A stretch of DNA of 64,000 nt, taken from contig JBITNC010000001.1 in the NCBI GenBank assembly GCA_050084985.1, forward strand, positions 163,184,001 to 163,248,000, in the 5' to 3' direction. This DNA is from Nageia nagi (Eukaryota; Pinophyta). Both the position numbers and the translations under genes were made by a program. The notes under the pieces were generated by a model. It worked only from the letters and a program-made list of their open reading frames with translations, was not told the origin of the DNA and searched no databases. Below are positions 11,400 through 21,650 of this stretch, in pieces. The stretch's first letter is position 1. The number at the start of each line of letters is the position of its first letter.

Positions 11400-12466
11400 C
11401 ATTATAGACAATAAAATTATGTTTACATCATGCATATTGTGAAATAATTTTTGAGCCTTGTGTATTCTTTCATATTTTACATACATGTGATCTATCAGGG
11501 CACTCATAAACACAACATTCTATTTCCAAATACTAAGTAGATACATGCAATTCAATTTGTATGGGTATTTTGATAGTATCTTGTTGAACAATTCTTGGTC
11601 CTTCTATATTCTTCTATATTTTCCATATATGTGATCTATCAGGGTACTCATAACCACAACATTCAATTCACACACACCAAGTAGACACATCCACACACTC
11701 TATTCAATTTTTATGGGTATTTTAGTAGTATCTTGTCAAATAATTCCAAGGCCTTGTGTAGTCTTCTATATTTTGTATACAAGTAGTCTATTAGGGCACT
11801 TACAACCATAACACTCGATTTACAAGAACTAAGTAGATCCATCCACACACCTAATTTAGTTTTTATAGATATTTTAGTAGTATCTTATCAAATAATTCTT
11901 AGGCATTGTGTATTCTTCCATATTTTTCATGCATGTGATATATTAGGGTACTTATAACCATAACAATTGATCTACAAGTACTAAATAGACACATCCACAC
12001 ACCCAATTCAATTTTTATAGATATTTTAGTTGTGAAGTTCAAAGCACCCTTAAGATACCTTGCACGACTAAGAAGGTTAGAAATGCATGTATAATGATTC
12101 ATCCTAAGAATAATGCAATACAAGTCCCTCATGTTATAAGGGTTTTTTCTACATTTCACATAGATATCCATCAAGGCATTCAAAACCACGATATCCAATT
12201 TACAAGCGTCGAGTAGACACATCCACATTCCCCATTTGGGTTCTATGGGTACTCTGGAAATGAAGTTCAAAGTTCCCTCACAATAGCCTATATGACCAAG
12301 AAGGTCAAAAATGCTTCCATAATGATTCATACCATGAATAATGCAATAAGAGTCATTCATTTTGTAAGGGTTTATTACAAATTTTACATACATGTCTATT
12401 AGGTCATTCAAAACAAAAACATTCAATTTAGAAGCACCAAGTAGACACATCCACACACCCAATTAA
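11400..12466 (-). pseudogene. Tandem PPR-derived repeats, left (minus-strand) arm
   Basis: The open stretch 12462-11899 encodes two and a half copies of a 76-residue unit. Each unit has GVWMCLLGAC-like, LNALIDMYVKC-like, MNHYTCI.DLLGRAGYL-like and TKIPIEP-like segments in a fixed order. These segments are typical of the last PPR repeats and E motif of plant PLS-class PPR proteins, which edit or process organelle RNA. The unit is a rearranged fragment, not a complete PPR protein. The anchor aagtagacacatcc recurs at about 11535, 11679, 11831, 11983, 12211 and 12439. Spacing is 144-152 bp in the outer copies and 228 bp in the inner ones, so the outer copies have lost about 76 bp. The outer copies are not open. 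No start context or other PPR domains were found, so this is not a working gene. Confidence 0.75.
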
Positions 12467-12489
12467 CACTTTTTTTAAAAATGGTATGG

Positions 12490-13345
12490 AAAATAGTTTC
12501 CTTTATACATGTATACAAAATGCAAAACAAAACCTTACAACATGAACAATTCTTATTGCATTTTTCCTAGGATGAAATATTATACATGCATTGTTGACCT
12601 TCTTGGTCATGCATGATATCTTGAGGATGCTTTGAACTTCACTTCTAAAATACCCATAAAATATGAATTGGATGTGTAGATGTGTCTACTTAATTCTTAT
12701 GAATAGAATGTTGTGGTTTGAATGCCTTGATAGATATGTATGTAAAATATGGAACAAACCCTTACAACATGAGCGAATCTTATTGCATTATTATTTGGAT
12801 GAATCATTATACATACATTATTGAACTTCTAGGTCATGTAGGCTATCTTAAGGGATATTTGAACTTCATATTAAAATACCCATAAAACCTAAATTGGGTG
12901 TTTCTACTTGGTGCTTGTAAATTGAGTGTTATGATTTTGAATTCCTTAATAGACATGTATGCAAAATGTGGAACAAACCTTTATAACATGAATAACTCTA
13001 ATTGTATTATTCGTAGGATGAATCATTATACATGCATTTTTGATCTTCTTGGTTGTGCATGTTATCCTAAGGGAGCTTTAAACTTTTCAATAACCTATCA
13101 CGAGGGAACTTTGAACTTCACTACCAAAATACCCATAAAACCTCAATTGGATGTGTCTACTCGATTCTTGTAATATTATGGTTTTGAATGCCTTGATAGA
13201 TATGTATACAAAATATGGAATAAACCCTTACAAAGTGAGTGACTTTTATTTCATTATTTATGGGATGAATAATTATACATGCATTGTTGACCTTGTTGGC
13301 TATGCAAGCTATCTTAAGGGAGCTTTAAATTTCATAGCTCTTACC
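12490..13345 (+). pseudogene. Tandem PPR-derived repeats, right (plus-strand) arm
   Basis: The same unit as in the left arm now reads on the plus strand. Partly open copies are 12898-13173 (LLGACKLSVMILNSLIDMYA then RRMNHYTCIFDLLG) and 13151-13351 (NALIDMYTKYGINPYK then YTCIVDLVGYASYLKGALNF). A copy with more damage precedes them from about 12500. The anchor ctact recurs at 12686, 12904 and 13157. The third interval is longer because of a small internal duplication around 13100. Together with the left arm this makes a divergent inverted repeat with little sequence between the arms. Confidence 0.72.
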
Positions 13346-13722
13346 TATTAGACCTACATGGTTGCATGCAAGTAGAACACATACATAGATTATATTGTTA
13401 GTGTTCATTCCCAAGCACTTCATCAAATCAAAGAGTTTAAGGCATCCTTGTTGTATCCATGAATTGCATGAAACATGTAGCTTTTCACTTTTCATAGGTT
13501 TATTACAAGCATGAAAAAGGCATCATGTTGAATATTCATAAAGTAGGCCACTATAGATGTGTGGTTAAACATTCCTTCAGGTGTCTCTAGTCTTGGAATA
13601 GAATGAGTAAGGTAAGAGACTTAATGAAGATTAGTAAATCCCATTGGATCATATTCCTCCAAAAGCCCATGGAAAACATTATGATTGAGCCATAGGGCTA
13701 GTGTACCTTGGTTAACTAAGGA
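13346..13722. other. Spacer after the PPR repeats
   Basis: No open frame or known motif was seen. Some words (aagcacttcatcaaatcaaag) could be further decayed PPR gene sequence, but this is not supported. Confidence 0.4.
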
Positions 13723-13787
13723 AGGTGTAGTATGGAAGTATTATTCCATCAAGTTTTTTTATGGAGGAATACTTCCATATTACACCT
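13723..13787. repeat. Short hairpin, 27-bp arms
   Basis: The left arm 13723-13749 (aggtgtagtatggaagtatt at its start) and right arm 13761-13787 are inverted copies with 24 of 27 positions paired. An 11-base loop rich in T separates them. The size would fit a small foldback element or a miRNA-like hairpin; nothing shows which. Confidence 0.8.
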
Positions 13788-14840
13788 ATTTTTATTTAAA
13801 AAGTACTCATTAGGTGACAATTTTAAACCACTATTTTATAATTTAAGAGGCAGTGAATAACTACCTCCTTATGTCCTTCAATGATAGTTTATATGATAGT
13901 ACACAAGGATGATTATTAATTGCTATCGTAGGAAGTTGACCTTTAGCAAAGGGATCATAGGTAGTGGATAAATAACCTCTTGTAAAGGGCCATATGGAAA
14001 GTTATAAATCACCTTAAAAAGCCCTTTTTGGTGTAGCATAATCTTCAAACAACATAAGTGGTTGACTAGATGATTAGGTATGATTTTAATATTAAATATG
14101 GAAATACAAAATAATAGTGAATGCTTTTGCCTAAAACTATGAATATTTAACAACCATTCATATTATTTTTTTATCTCATTCCTAGTAGTTTAAGAAAGCT
14201 AGAGAATAATGGAAGAAAAAACTAAAGATAATTAACATTACTATTTTATTGCAAAGGAACTTATTGACACCTAATACCTTTTATAGAAAATTAGTTGTCT
14301 TATTATTTAATTGATAATATATTTCATTTTAATATTATATTTTGTATTATTATCATATGGGTCGATATAAGTACACATCTCACGTTGTTTCTCTTTTGAT
14401 ATGCAAGAACCCTAGCATCAATTTCTAGGCAAATATGACTATGGTTCTCTTACCTATAAAAGAAGGAAACATATGCATGGGATGATTATAAATCCTTTAT
14501 CTTGATAGGACTATGCACATTAAATTTTAAATTTTTATCAACATTATCTAATTTATTGAGATATTGCTATCACACGAGCTCTTATTATTCATCATTTTGC
14601 TATTATATGCTAGATTAGGCTTATCACTCTATTACTCTACTATATGTCTTGGTTGTGAGGACTAATTAGCAGATGGATTATTATTGGTGCTAAACCTAAC
14701 AACTAAGTTGGATTTTCTAGCCATATTACTTATAAAATTTGTACCACTAAGGTTCTATTATTTTGATAAGCTTACATCTCACATACGATCGATTATCTAG
14801 GTAAGGTGATAGGTACATCTCTCATGACTTTTCTTTCATA
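13788..14840. other. Non-coding AT-rich spacer
   Basis: No gene was recognised. A TATA-like word (cctataaaagaagg) occurs at about 14452. It may belong to a decayed LTR upstream of the gypsy remains, but no matching second LTR was seen. The minus-strand frame 13923-14153 has no family features. Confidence 0.45.
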
Positions 14841-14845
14841 GGCCT

Positions 14846-15317
14846 TGTTAGAATTTGTAATGAAATATTGTGAATATCTAAACTCCTTGTAAGTTCAATT
14901 AATCACTTAAAGGATGTGTAGATACCTTAAGGGATTAATTGAATTCTTTATTATGTGTGGACTTTGACCTAACCATGGGGTTAGTTGGTAGGTTAAAGTT
15001 AGGTCACACATTTATTGTAACCCTAAGCTTACCGTTGGGTTAAAGGGAGGTTAGGGAGGTGCTCTCAAGCTATAAATAGAGGGCCTCTCCTCTTGTAACA
15101 CATCTAAGTTTTGGAGTAACATTACTCTACTAGTTTGTGTAGGAGAGAGGAAGAGAATTGTTGTAAGAGGGGCATACTTGAGAATTGAGATACTAGTTGT
15201 GGATGTACTCCCAAGGAGGGAGGAACCACATTACACTTGTGTTATCTTGTGTGAATGTTGTGTGATTGAGCTTCTTAGTCTTGGTCCTTGAGGATTAGAG
15301 TAGTGCTAATTCTCTTA
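14846..15317 (+). mobile_element. Solo LTR, copia-type, with 5-bp target duplication
   Basis: The 472-bp block starts tgttagaatttg and ends ctaattctctta. The pentamer ggcct occurs directly before (14841-14845) and directly after (15318-15322). No element interior follows. It shares layout and several words with the copia-2 LTR read in its sense direction: agataccttaag near the start, and ggaaccac.tta.a.cttg near the end. It is therefore probably a related family. The terminal CA is decayed to TA. A TATA box, tataaataga, lies at 15071-15080. Confidence 0.75.
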
Positions 15318-15322
15318 GGCCT

Positions 15323-15600
15323 TAGGTATGATCCAATAGTATGGATATCATTTTCACAAGTTCTACATTTTGTCATATCTCATATTATTATTCTCTTTAT
15401 TGATATATATTAACACCATTACATAACTTCATCGCATATTGTTGTTCTTCATTGCTTGTTAGATATTTTACATAAATTAGCTTATAGGGTTGATTTTAAA
15501 TATCAACAAAACTAATGGATTAAGAGTATTCATTGAGTGGAAATATTATAAGAATCAAAGATAAAGTTCTCTTGGATAAAACTTCAATGGTATAAGAACT
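15323..15600. other. AT-rich stretch before the gypsy integrase remains
   Basis: No coding similarity was recognised before about 15600. It may be decayed RNase H or spacer sequence of the same gypsy element. Confidence 0.35.
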
Positions 15601-16084
15601 AGTATTACACAAATGGTTGAGCATGCATGATTTATTAAAATAATTTAAAGGGTAACTCAATCATCCTCTTGCAAAAGAATAAAATGGGATATTAAGATGA
15701 TCGTAAAAGAATGCAAAACATGTCAAATGAATAAAGTAGAAACTCTAAATCCTTAATATCATCTACAATCATTGTCAATTATAGAAAAATATTGTAAGGA
15801 TATATTCATAAAATTCATTTAAGATTTATCTAAATCAAAAAGAAGAACAATGATTTTTATGGTGGTAGATAGACTCTCAAAATATGCATATTTTTATGTA
15901 TTACCAAACCTATTTATGACCAACAAAGTAAAAAAGGTTTTCTTACATTAAATTTTTAAATTGCATGTCATGCTTATGAGAATTATATGTCATATAGATC
16001 CAATCTCCACAAGTAATTTTTAGATATTTTATAGTTATGTAAATCCAACTAAACATGTGTTTAATGTATCACACTTAAAACAAA
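15600..16084 (+). pseudogene. Gypsy-A pol, integrase part 1 (decayed)
   Basis: Plus-strand translation across several stops and shifts gives the integrase zinc domain (VKECKTCQMNK at about 15690) and part of the catalytic core (MVVDRLSKYAYF at about 15860, then IFKLH and HIDPISTSNF). These match plant chromovirus-type gypsy integrase. The reading stops at 16084, at the edge of the Mutator-like element, and resumes at 19711. The upstream part of this element's pol was not found. Confidence 0.75.
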
Positions 16085-19000
16085 AAGAAACTTACTAAAA
16101 TGCCCCTATAAGTGCATAAAATTTAAATCTTTAAAAATTAGAAATATACACCTAAAAGTTTTCAAAATCAGAGGAATACCCATGCCCTTTTTCATGTTCA
16201 ATATTGTCTTTTAAATGTCATTTTATTTTTATTTTTGAAAGTCAAATTTGACATTTTAATTTTATTTTTAGAGTTATACATGCTATTTAAACTTTAAATA
16301 TTGAATTTTAATTTTTATATATGATAATTTATATTTTACATTGATAATGTATATAAAATATATTTTTATCATTTTTTATTATTAAATTATAAAATTTATG
16401 AAAAGTATTTTGATTATTACTGATAAAACATGTTAAAAAGAAATATCATAAATTTAGAAATTAAATTTGATATTATTTAGCTTAATACTACCAATCATTA
16501 TCAACCATTTTAAAAATTATAATAAATTGAAACTATCAAAAATAAGTCCATATATATGCTCTACGATTACATCGTAGGCATCCTCCTTTGAGCTTTCAAA
16601 GCTCATTTTCAAATTGATGGTTGAGAGTTTGTTAGAGAGCAGACAAACCATGAAATAGTTTTTAGCCTTTGGATTTAATTTTTAATTTTTTTGGTTTTAC
16701 ATGGCCATCTTGTGTTGTCATTATACTAATGTTGCATACTATCATACCATATCTTCTAACTAATCATTTAATTGATATCTAATATAAAAAATTTATAACA
16801 AATATTTAATGAATTAAATAATATTAAAAATAAATTTACTATAATAACATGTGTTATTAATTGTAAATATGATCATTTAAACAAATGATAGTGCAAAATA
16901 ATACTTTGAAATAGATATAAACTTATTTTTATTGAACACTTTCACTTAGTATATTATTATTTAATTCATTTGTAATTATTGTATATAATATTTGTTATTT
17001 GATTGAATACAACATTTTCAATTTGAATTTTAATATTTCTTATGTGGATGTTATTTTATTTTCTAATGTTATACATGAAGAAGTGTAATTCAACATTTAT
17101 CTTATTATTTACTTTTAACTTTTATTTGATTAATGCAATATTCTTTCTTATGAAGAATATAGAAAATATTTTATTAGATTACAAATAGGTGCAAACACAT
17201 AATCAATGTCTTATGATTACAAGAAGATTATATTTACAATAAATATTTATTTTCACAATCATATCAGCCAATTTAGAATTATTATGTCTGATAAAATATT
17301 TTTATTAATAATACATACTTATATTTTACTATTATAACTATTAACCTATAACTTAACAACAATCATTATTCTTGATATGTGCATAATGATACACTTTTTT
17401 ATTTTCTTTTTAAAAATATCTCTACAAATCAAGATATTTTTTCACAATTAATTTTGGATTATTATACGTACATTATTATTATTATTATTATTAATTTAGT
17501 TTTTTTAAATTATTATTATTTATTTTATTATCATGTAAAATTTAAGATTATACATAAAAAGAATTTAAAGGATCTTGAATAAATGATAAATAATTTATAT
17601 TCATTTGTTTTTAGAGGTTACGCATAAGTATAAATTATTTTTTAAATCATAGATAAAATTTATAGTAAACAAATGCATAATTAAATATTTATAAAATGAA
17701 AGTTTATTATAGTATTATGAATCTCAACTATTACATTAACATATGAAATTTTCATGTATTCACTTTGATAATATGGTATTTGCATGTTACTTAACTCTAG
17801 TAATTTGTAATCATATTAGTAGAAAATATAATAATAAAATAAAGTATCCACATATGATATATCCTCTTAATAATGCATAAGGACAATCCACATAACATCA
17901 TAGTGGATAGAAATTATATTATAACTATTGAAATATATTAAAAATCATAAATATGTTACATCATCTTTGTATGCCAGTAAAATATGATTGATTGCTCCCT
18001 TAATCATTATAAGTTACAAAATTTAGAGGATTCTCCAAGAATATAACATCACATTTCTTCAAATATAATTGATATGGGAAAGAAAAATGTATAAAATTTG
18101 TACTAACTTTATCAAACTAACAATAAAACTAAAACATGCATTACAATATAATCTTAAGTACTATGTTAAGTTATTATAATTATCCAAGTAATTAAAATTT
18201 CTAATTGATATTTTTCAATATAAAAGATTTGGGTTTTTTTTAGTCTATATAATTATTAATACTTTTTAGAATGCTTTGATAATTATTTTGTAATTAGAAT
18301 AGAATAACCTACAAAAACATGTACAATAAGAATTAAATATAAACTAATGAATTTTAGAATTCATATAATCTCTTAATACAATTCTTAACAAAGAAAAGTT
18401 TTCAATGAAGATATTTAAATATTTTAGTTTTACTTATCCATGACATTCATAACACATAATTTAACTCTTGTTGATAAAAAGAGATGAAGTTCTCAAAAGA
18501 TATTTATTTTTATAATGTGTATGAACAAAGTGAAAAAATTGCATTCGATAACTTACTTCTCTTGATAATAAATTTTTATATTTAATAAGTTTAAAATCCA
18601 TATTTACATTTATTAATATGGTTTGTAATATATTTTGAAGTATAATTAAGATATAAAAATATAATGTATGACAATAATGTTACCTATCTAGTATAAAAGA
18701 TAGATTATTATTAAAAATAAACATTACAATATAATAGTATAATAAAGAATATGATTAATATGACCATATAAAAATAGGATGACTAGAATTAATTTGTTCA
18801 AATCTTTCCATATTATAACATATAATCCATTATTCATTTACACTCTTGAATAGCATTGTATGGAGGGATATTAGCAATTAAAGAATGACAACCTTGTTAT
18901 TATGTGAGATATGTGAAATAAATATTATTTTTTTGATGAATATATCAATTTGAGGAGGTAGTAACTATGCTAATTATATGATATTTCTTAGTTTTCATCA

Positions 19001-19710
19001 TTTTTCCATGATATGAGCAGTGAGATATGCATAAAGACAAATAAAAACACTACTTGTAATCAACTATCAAATGTTATAATATAGATATATTATTTTATTA
19101 ATATGATAAAGTATTATTAGATTTTTATAACAAAAAAATTATTGATATAGTTAGTTAACTATAATTTTCATATTAACTATCTCAAACTAAATATAGATAT
19201 TATTAAGTATACCACTTACAAGTTACTTAATTTTTGTTTCCCTGTTAGAAAATAATTGAATTTTTGAGTGATTTGTTGGAAACTTATTTACTTATTAATT
19301 AAATATTTTTATTATGTTATCTCTTTTAATAAAAAAATAACACTTAAAATCAAAGAGCACTATTATTAATTTACGATGTACCCATTGCACAAGGTTGCAA
19401 TAGCTAGTTTATTACATGCTAATTACAAAATTAAATTAAATACAATACAATATATGTAGATAAATATATTTCAATTTTACATTAAATTCATAATTATTTA
19501 ATATATATATATATATTTAAAGACAAGTAAACTTAAAAAGAAATGAGAAAACCCTAATAAATCAAATACTCAATTATGAATATAATAGAAAAATTCAAAT
19601 AATGAATATAAAAAAAGGTAAATGCATTTCATGAAAGTATATACCATAGGTAACCAAAACAAAGTAGTTATAATTTTGAAAACTTTTGGGGTTACTTTCG
19701 TAATTTCCCC
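16085..19710. mobile_element. Mutator-like (MULE) non-coding DNA transposon inside gypsy-A
   Basis: The 3626-bp block interrupts gypsy integrase. It is bounded by the 9-mers taaaacaaa (16076-16084) and taaaataaa (19711-19719), which differ at one base, as expected for an aged Mutator target duplication. Without the block, the integrase reading passes across the junction (HPQTDGQ-like region) with one small shift. The ends are inverted relatives: left gaaacttactaaaatgcccc, right read backward gaaattacgaaagtaacccc. A 15-base word aaaagttttcaaaat also lies inside both ends. The interior is very AT-rich with no transposase, so the copy is non-autonomous. Confidence 0.7.
16560..19407 (+). mobile_element. 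Candidate non-autonomous Helitron inside the MULE
   Basis: The right end reads attgca-caaggt-tgcaat, a short palindrome, followed closely by ctag and then T at 19408. That is the Helitron 3' signature (hairpin, CTRR, T). The proposed left end begins with TC at 16560. Both ends contain a related word in opposite orientation (tacatcgta at 16570, ttacgatgta at about 19370). No Rep/helicase is encoded. The 5' boundary is weak because TC is preceded by C rather than A. Confidence 0.35.
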
Positions 19711-20058
19711 TAAAATAAATGGTTAAATTAAAATAATGAATAACAATATGAATTCTTAATGGATGACAAGATTATTCCTAAATAGATGATGGTACAACAT
19801 AATTTCTTATATCTATACTAAGATATTTCCATTTGAAGCTTGCTATGGTAAAAAAAACTCTATGATAAATGATTCCCCAAGATTATCTAAGGTGGAATAA
19901 GTAAATAGTTTCTTACAACATAAGTAGGAAGTGATTTGGTAGATTGAAAATAATCTTCGCTAAACAAAAATTGGATGAAACAATAAAAAAATCAACATAC
20001 ATTTGATAAAGACTTTTGAGGTAGGAGACATGATATTCTTAAGGCTTCAACCATACAA
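19711..20058 (+). pseudogene. Gypsy-A pol, integrase part 2 (decayed)
   Basis: This continues the core after the MULE: NG.IKIMNN (the NGQ.E region), WYNIISYIYTKI.PFEACYG, then FEVGDMIFLRLQPYN of the integrase C-terminal domain, with stops between. It ends abruptly at about 20058, where the minus-strand gypsy-B fragment begins. The next integrase residues are found at 29404. Confidence 0.75.
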
Positions 20059-20064
20059 TCTCCA

Positions 20065-20418
20065 AAATTAGATACTGGTAAGTCTTATTATAATCCTTGA
20101 TGGAACCTGTGTGCTTTAACTCCTTTAGTTTCTTACGGGACATCATTAGAGCATTCTTAGGATGATATTGATCCTTCAACAACTCTATTAACTTTCCCCA
20201 CATCTCAAATAGTTTCTCCCTAAATCCCTTCTTGCTACTGGTCTCCCTCGTTCACCACCATAACATTACCTCATTATCAAAGTACTCAACCACTTGTTTC
20301 ATTCATTAAAGGGGGAATGCAAGATAAGTAGTACTCTACATCCCATATGAAATTCTCTAACAATTTTTCATCCCATCCTCCCACGAAATTTCCTGGTTCT
20401 CTTAGCTTTGGAAGTTTT
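20065..20418 (-). pseudogene. Gypsy-B gag, C-terminal part (decayed)
   Basis: Minus-strand translation joins the segment at 27874-28279 across the copia-2 insertion. After the junction it reads LPKLREPGNFVGGWDEKLLE, then NFIWDVEYYL, then pieces matching the conserved gag part LLKDQYHPKNALMMSRKKLK and LKHTGSIKDY. Stops and shifts are frequent. This is the retrotransposon gag (capsid) domain of plant gypsy elements. Confidence 0.72.
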
Positions 20419-20909
20419 TGAAGGATTTAAACTATAAAGAACACAATCCTAAATTACCAATATCACATGGAATCTCACTCTAATATCAACACTCAAGCAT
20501 AGAATGTGACTCAAGATATAAAGTGGTTCCTCCAACTAGGAGTGCATCCACTAACAAGATCTTACTTCATTCACAAAGATAACTCTCTTACAATACTTCT
20601 AACTTCATCTCCTAATCACTATCCTAGAGCATAACTTTTGCGTCACAAATTGATGAGTGATCATAAAGAGGGGGCCTTCTATTCATAAGCTAAAATCCCA
20701 CTTTAGATCACCCTTTTAACCATTATACAAAGGCATGACATGAAACTCTCTTTTACCCAAGGGGCATGCTCATGAGATAGAGTGTAGGACAAGTTACATT
20801 ATCATATTCACTTAAATACTTAAGGTATCTAGGGATACCTTTAAGTATTAGTGAGTTTACAAAGAGAAACATTACAAAACCTTACAATAATGCATTATAC
20901 ACTCCAACA
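20419..20909 (-). repeat. 3' LTR of copia-2 (491 bp)
   Basis: It begins tgaaggattt and ends actccaaca on the plus strand and matches 27372-27873 closely. It contains the block aagtggttcctccaactag and the word taaggtatctagggatacc also present in the other LTR. Confidence 0.93.
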
Positions 20910-20918
20910 CTCCCTCTT
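20910..20918 (-). other. Polypurine tract of copia-2
   Basis: The plus strand reads ctccctctt right after the LTR, so the sense strand has aagagggag immediately before the 3' LTR. Confidence 0.8.
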
Positions 20919-21650
20919 AATGCAATATTGGGATAAAGTGAAGAAGAGAGAGTAAGAAAGTTATTCTCCATACAAATACAATTGAAGATAAGAATTTTTA
21001 CATCTTTGCGAAGTAAGAAAGATCTTAGTTTGAGACTCACTACTTTACCATTATAACAAATGATTTACAATACAATCATTAACCATAACTATTTTTAGTG
21101 TATATAAAGTAGTCATCCAAAAGGAAGTTGACAACATGGGTCTCCATGAGCCTGGTCATCTGAAGTAAATAACCTGCAATCTCAAAAGAAACCTACAAGT
21201 TACAAGCAGCTCAAACAACAAGATCAGTTAGATGTAAAACATTCATATCAACAAGGATAGATGAATAAAATAATGCCATCATAAAACTAATCAATGGTGC
21301 TTTATAAACCATCATGAAGATGCCAAGCCAGTACTTGTAGTCACCTGTTATATACAACATATGTGTTGATTATCATTACAAAATATAGCATGCACATAGG
21401 AGTTCCTCACACATGGATAACTAAACAATGCTAAAATACACATACAAGTTCCTCCCAAATGGATAACTGAATAGTGCTAGGTTGGTCAATCATTTGCTCA
21501 AAAATTATACAAGTTCATCACTTAGGGAAAACTTACCATGAAGGTGTACAACAAAATCAACACTATACAACATAATATCCTCATATGGGTGAAGTTATCA
21601 TCACAAACATCAATTCAACATAAGAATTCAAACTTCACTCTCCTTTGAGG
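20919..21650. other. copia-2 3' non-coding region
   Basis: This lies between the end of pol and the 3' LTR. It is AT-rich and no open frame or extra gene was seen. Confidence 0.6.

Noticed and set aside
17379-17582. Plus-strand frame of 67 codons in the MULE
   Set aside because: Composition is Ile/Tyr/Phe/Leu-rich as expected of very AT-rich DNA; no transposase features.
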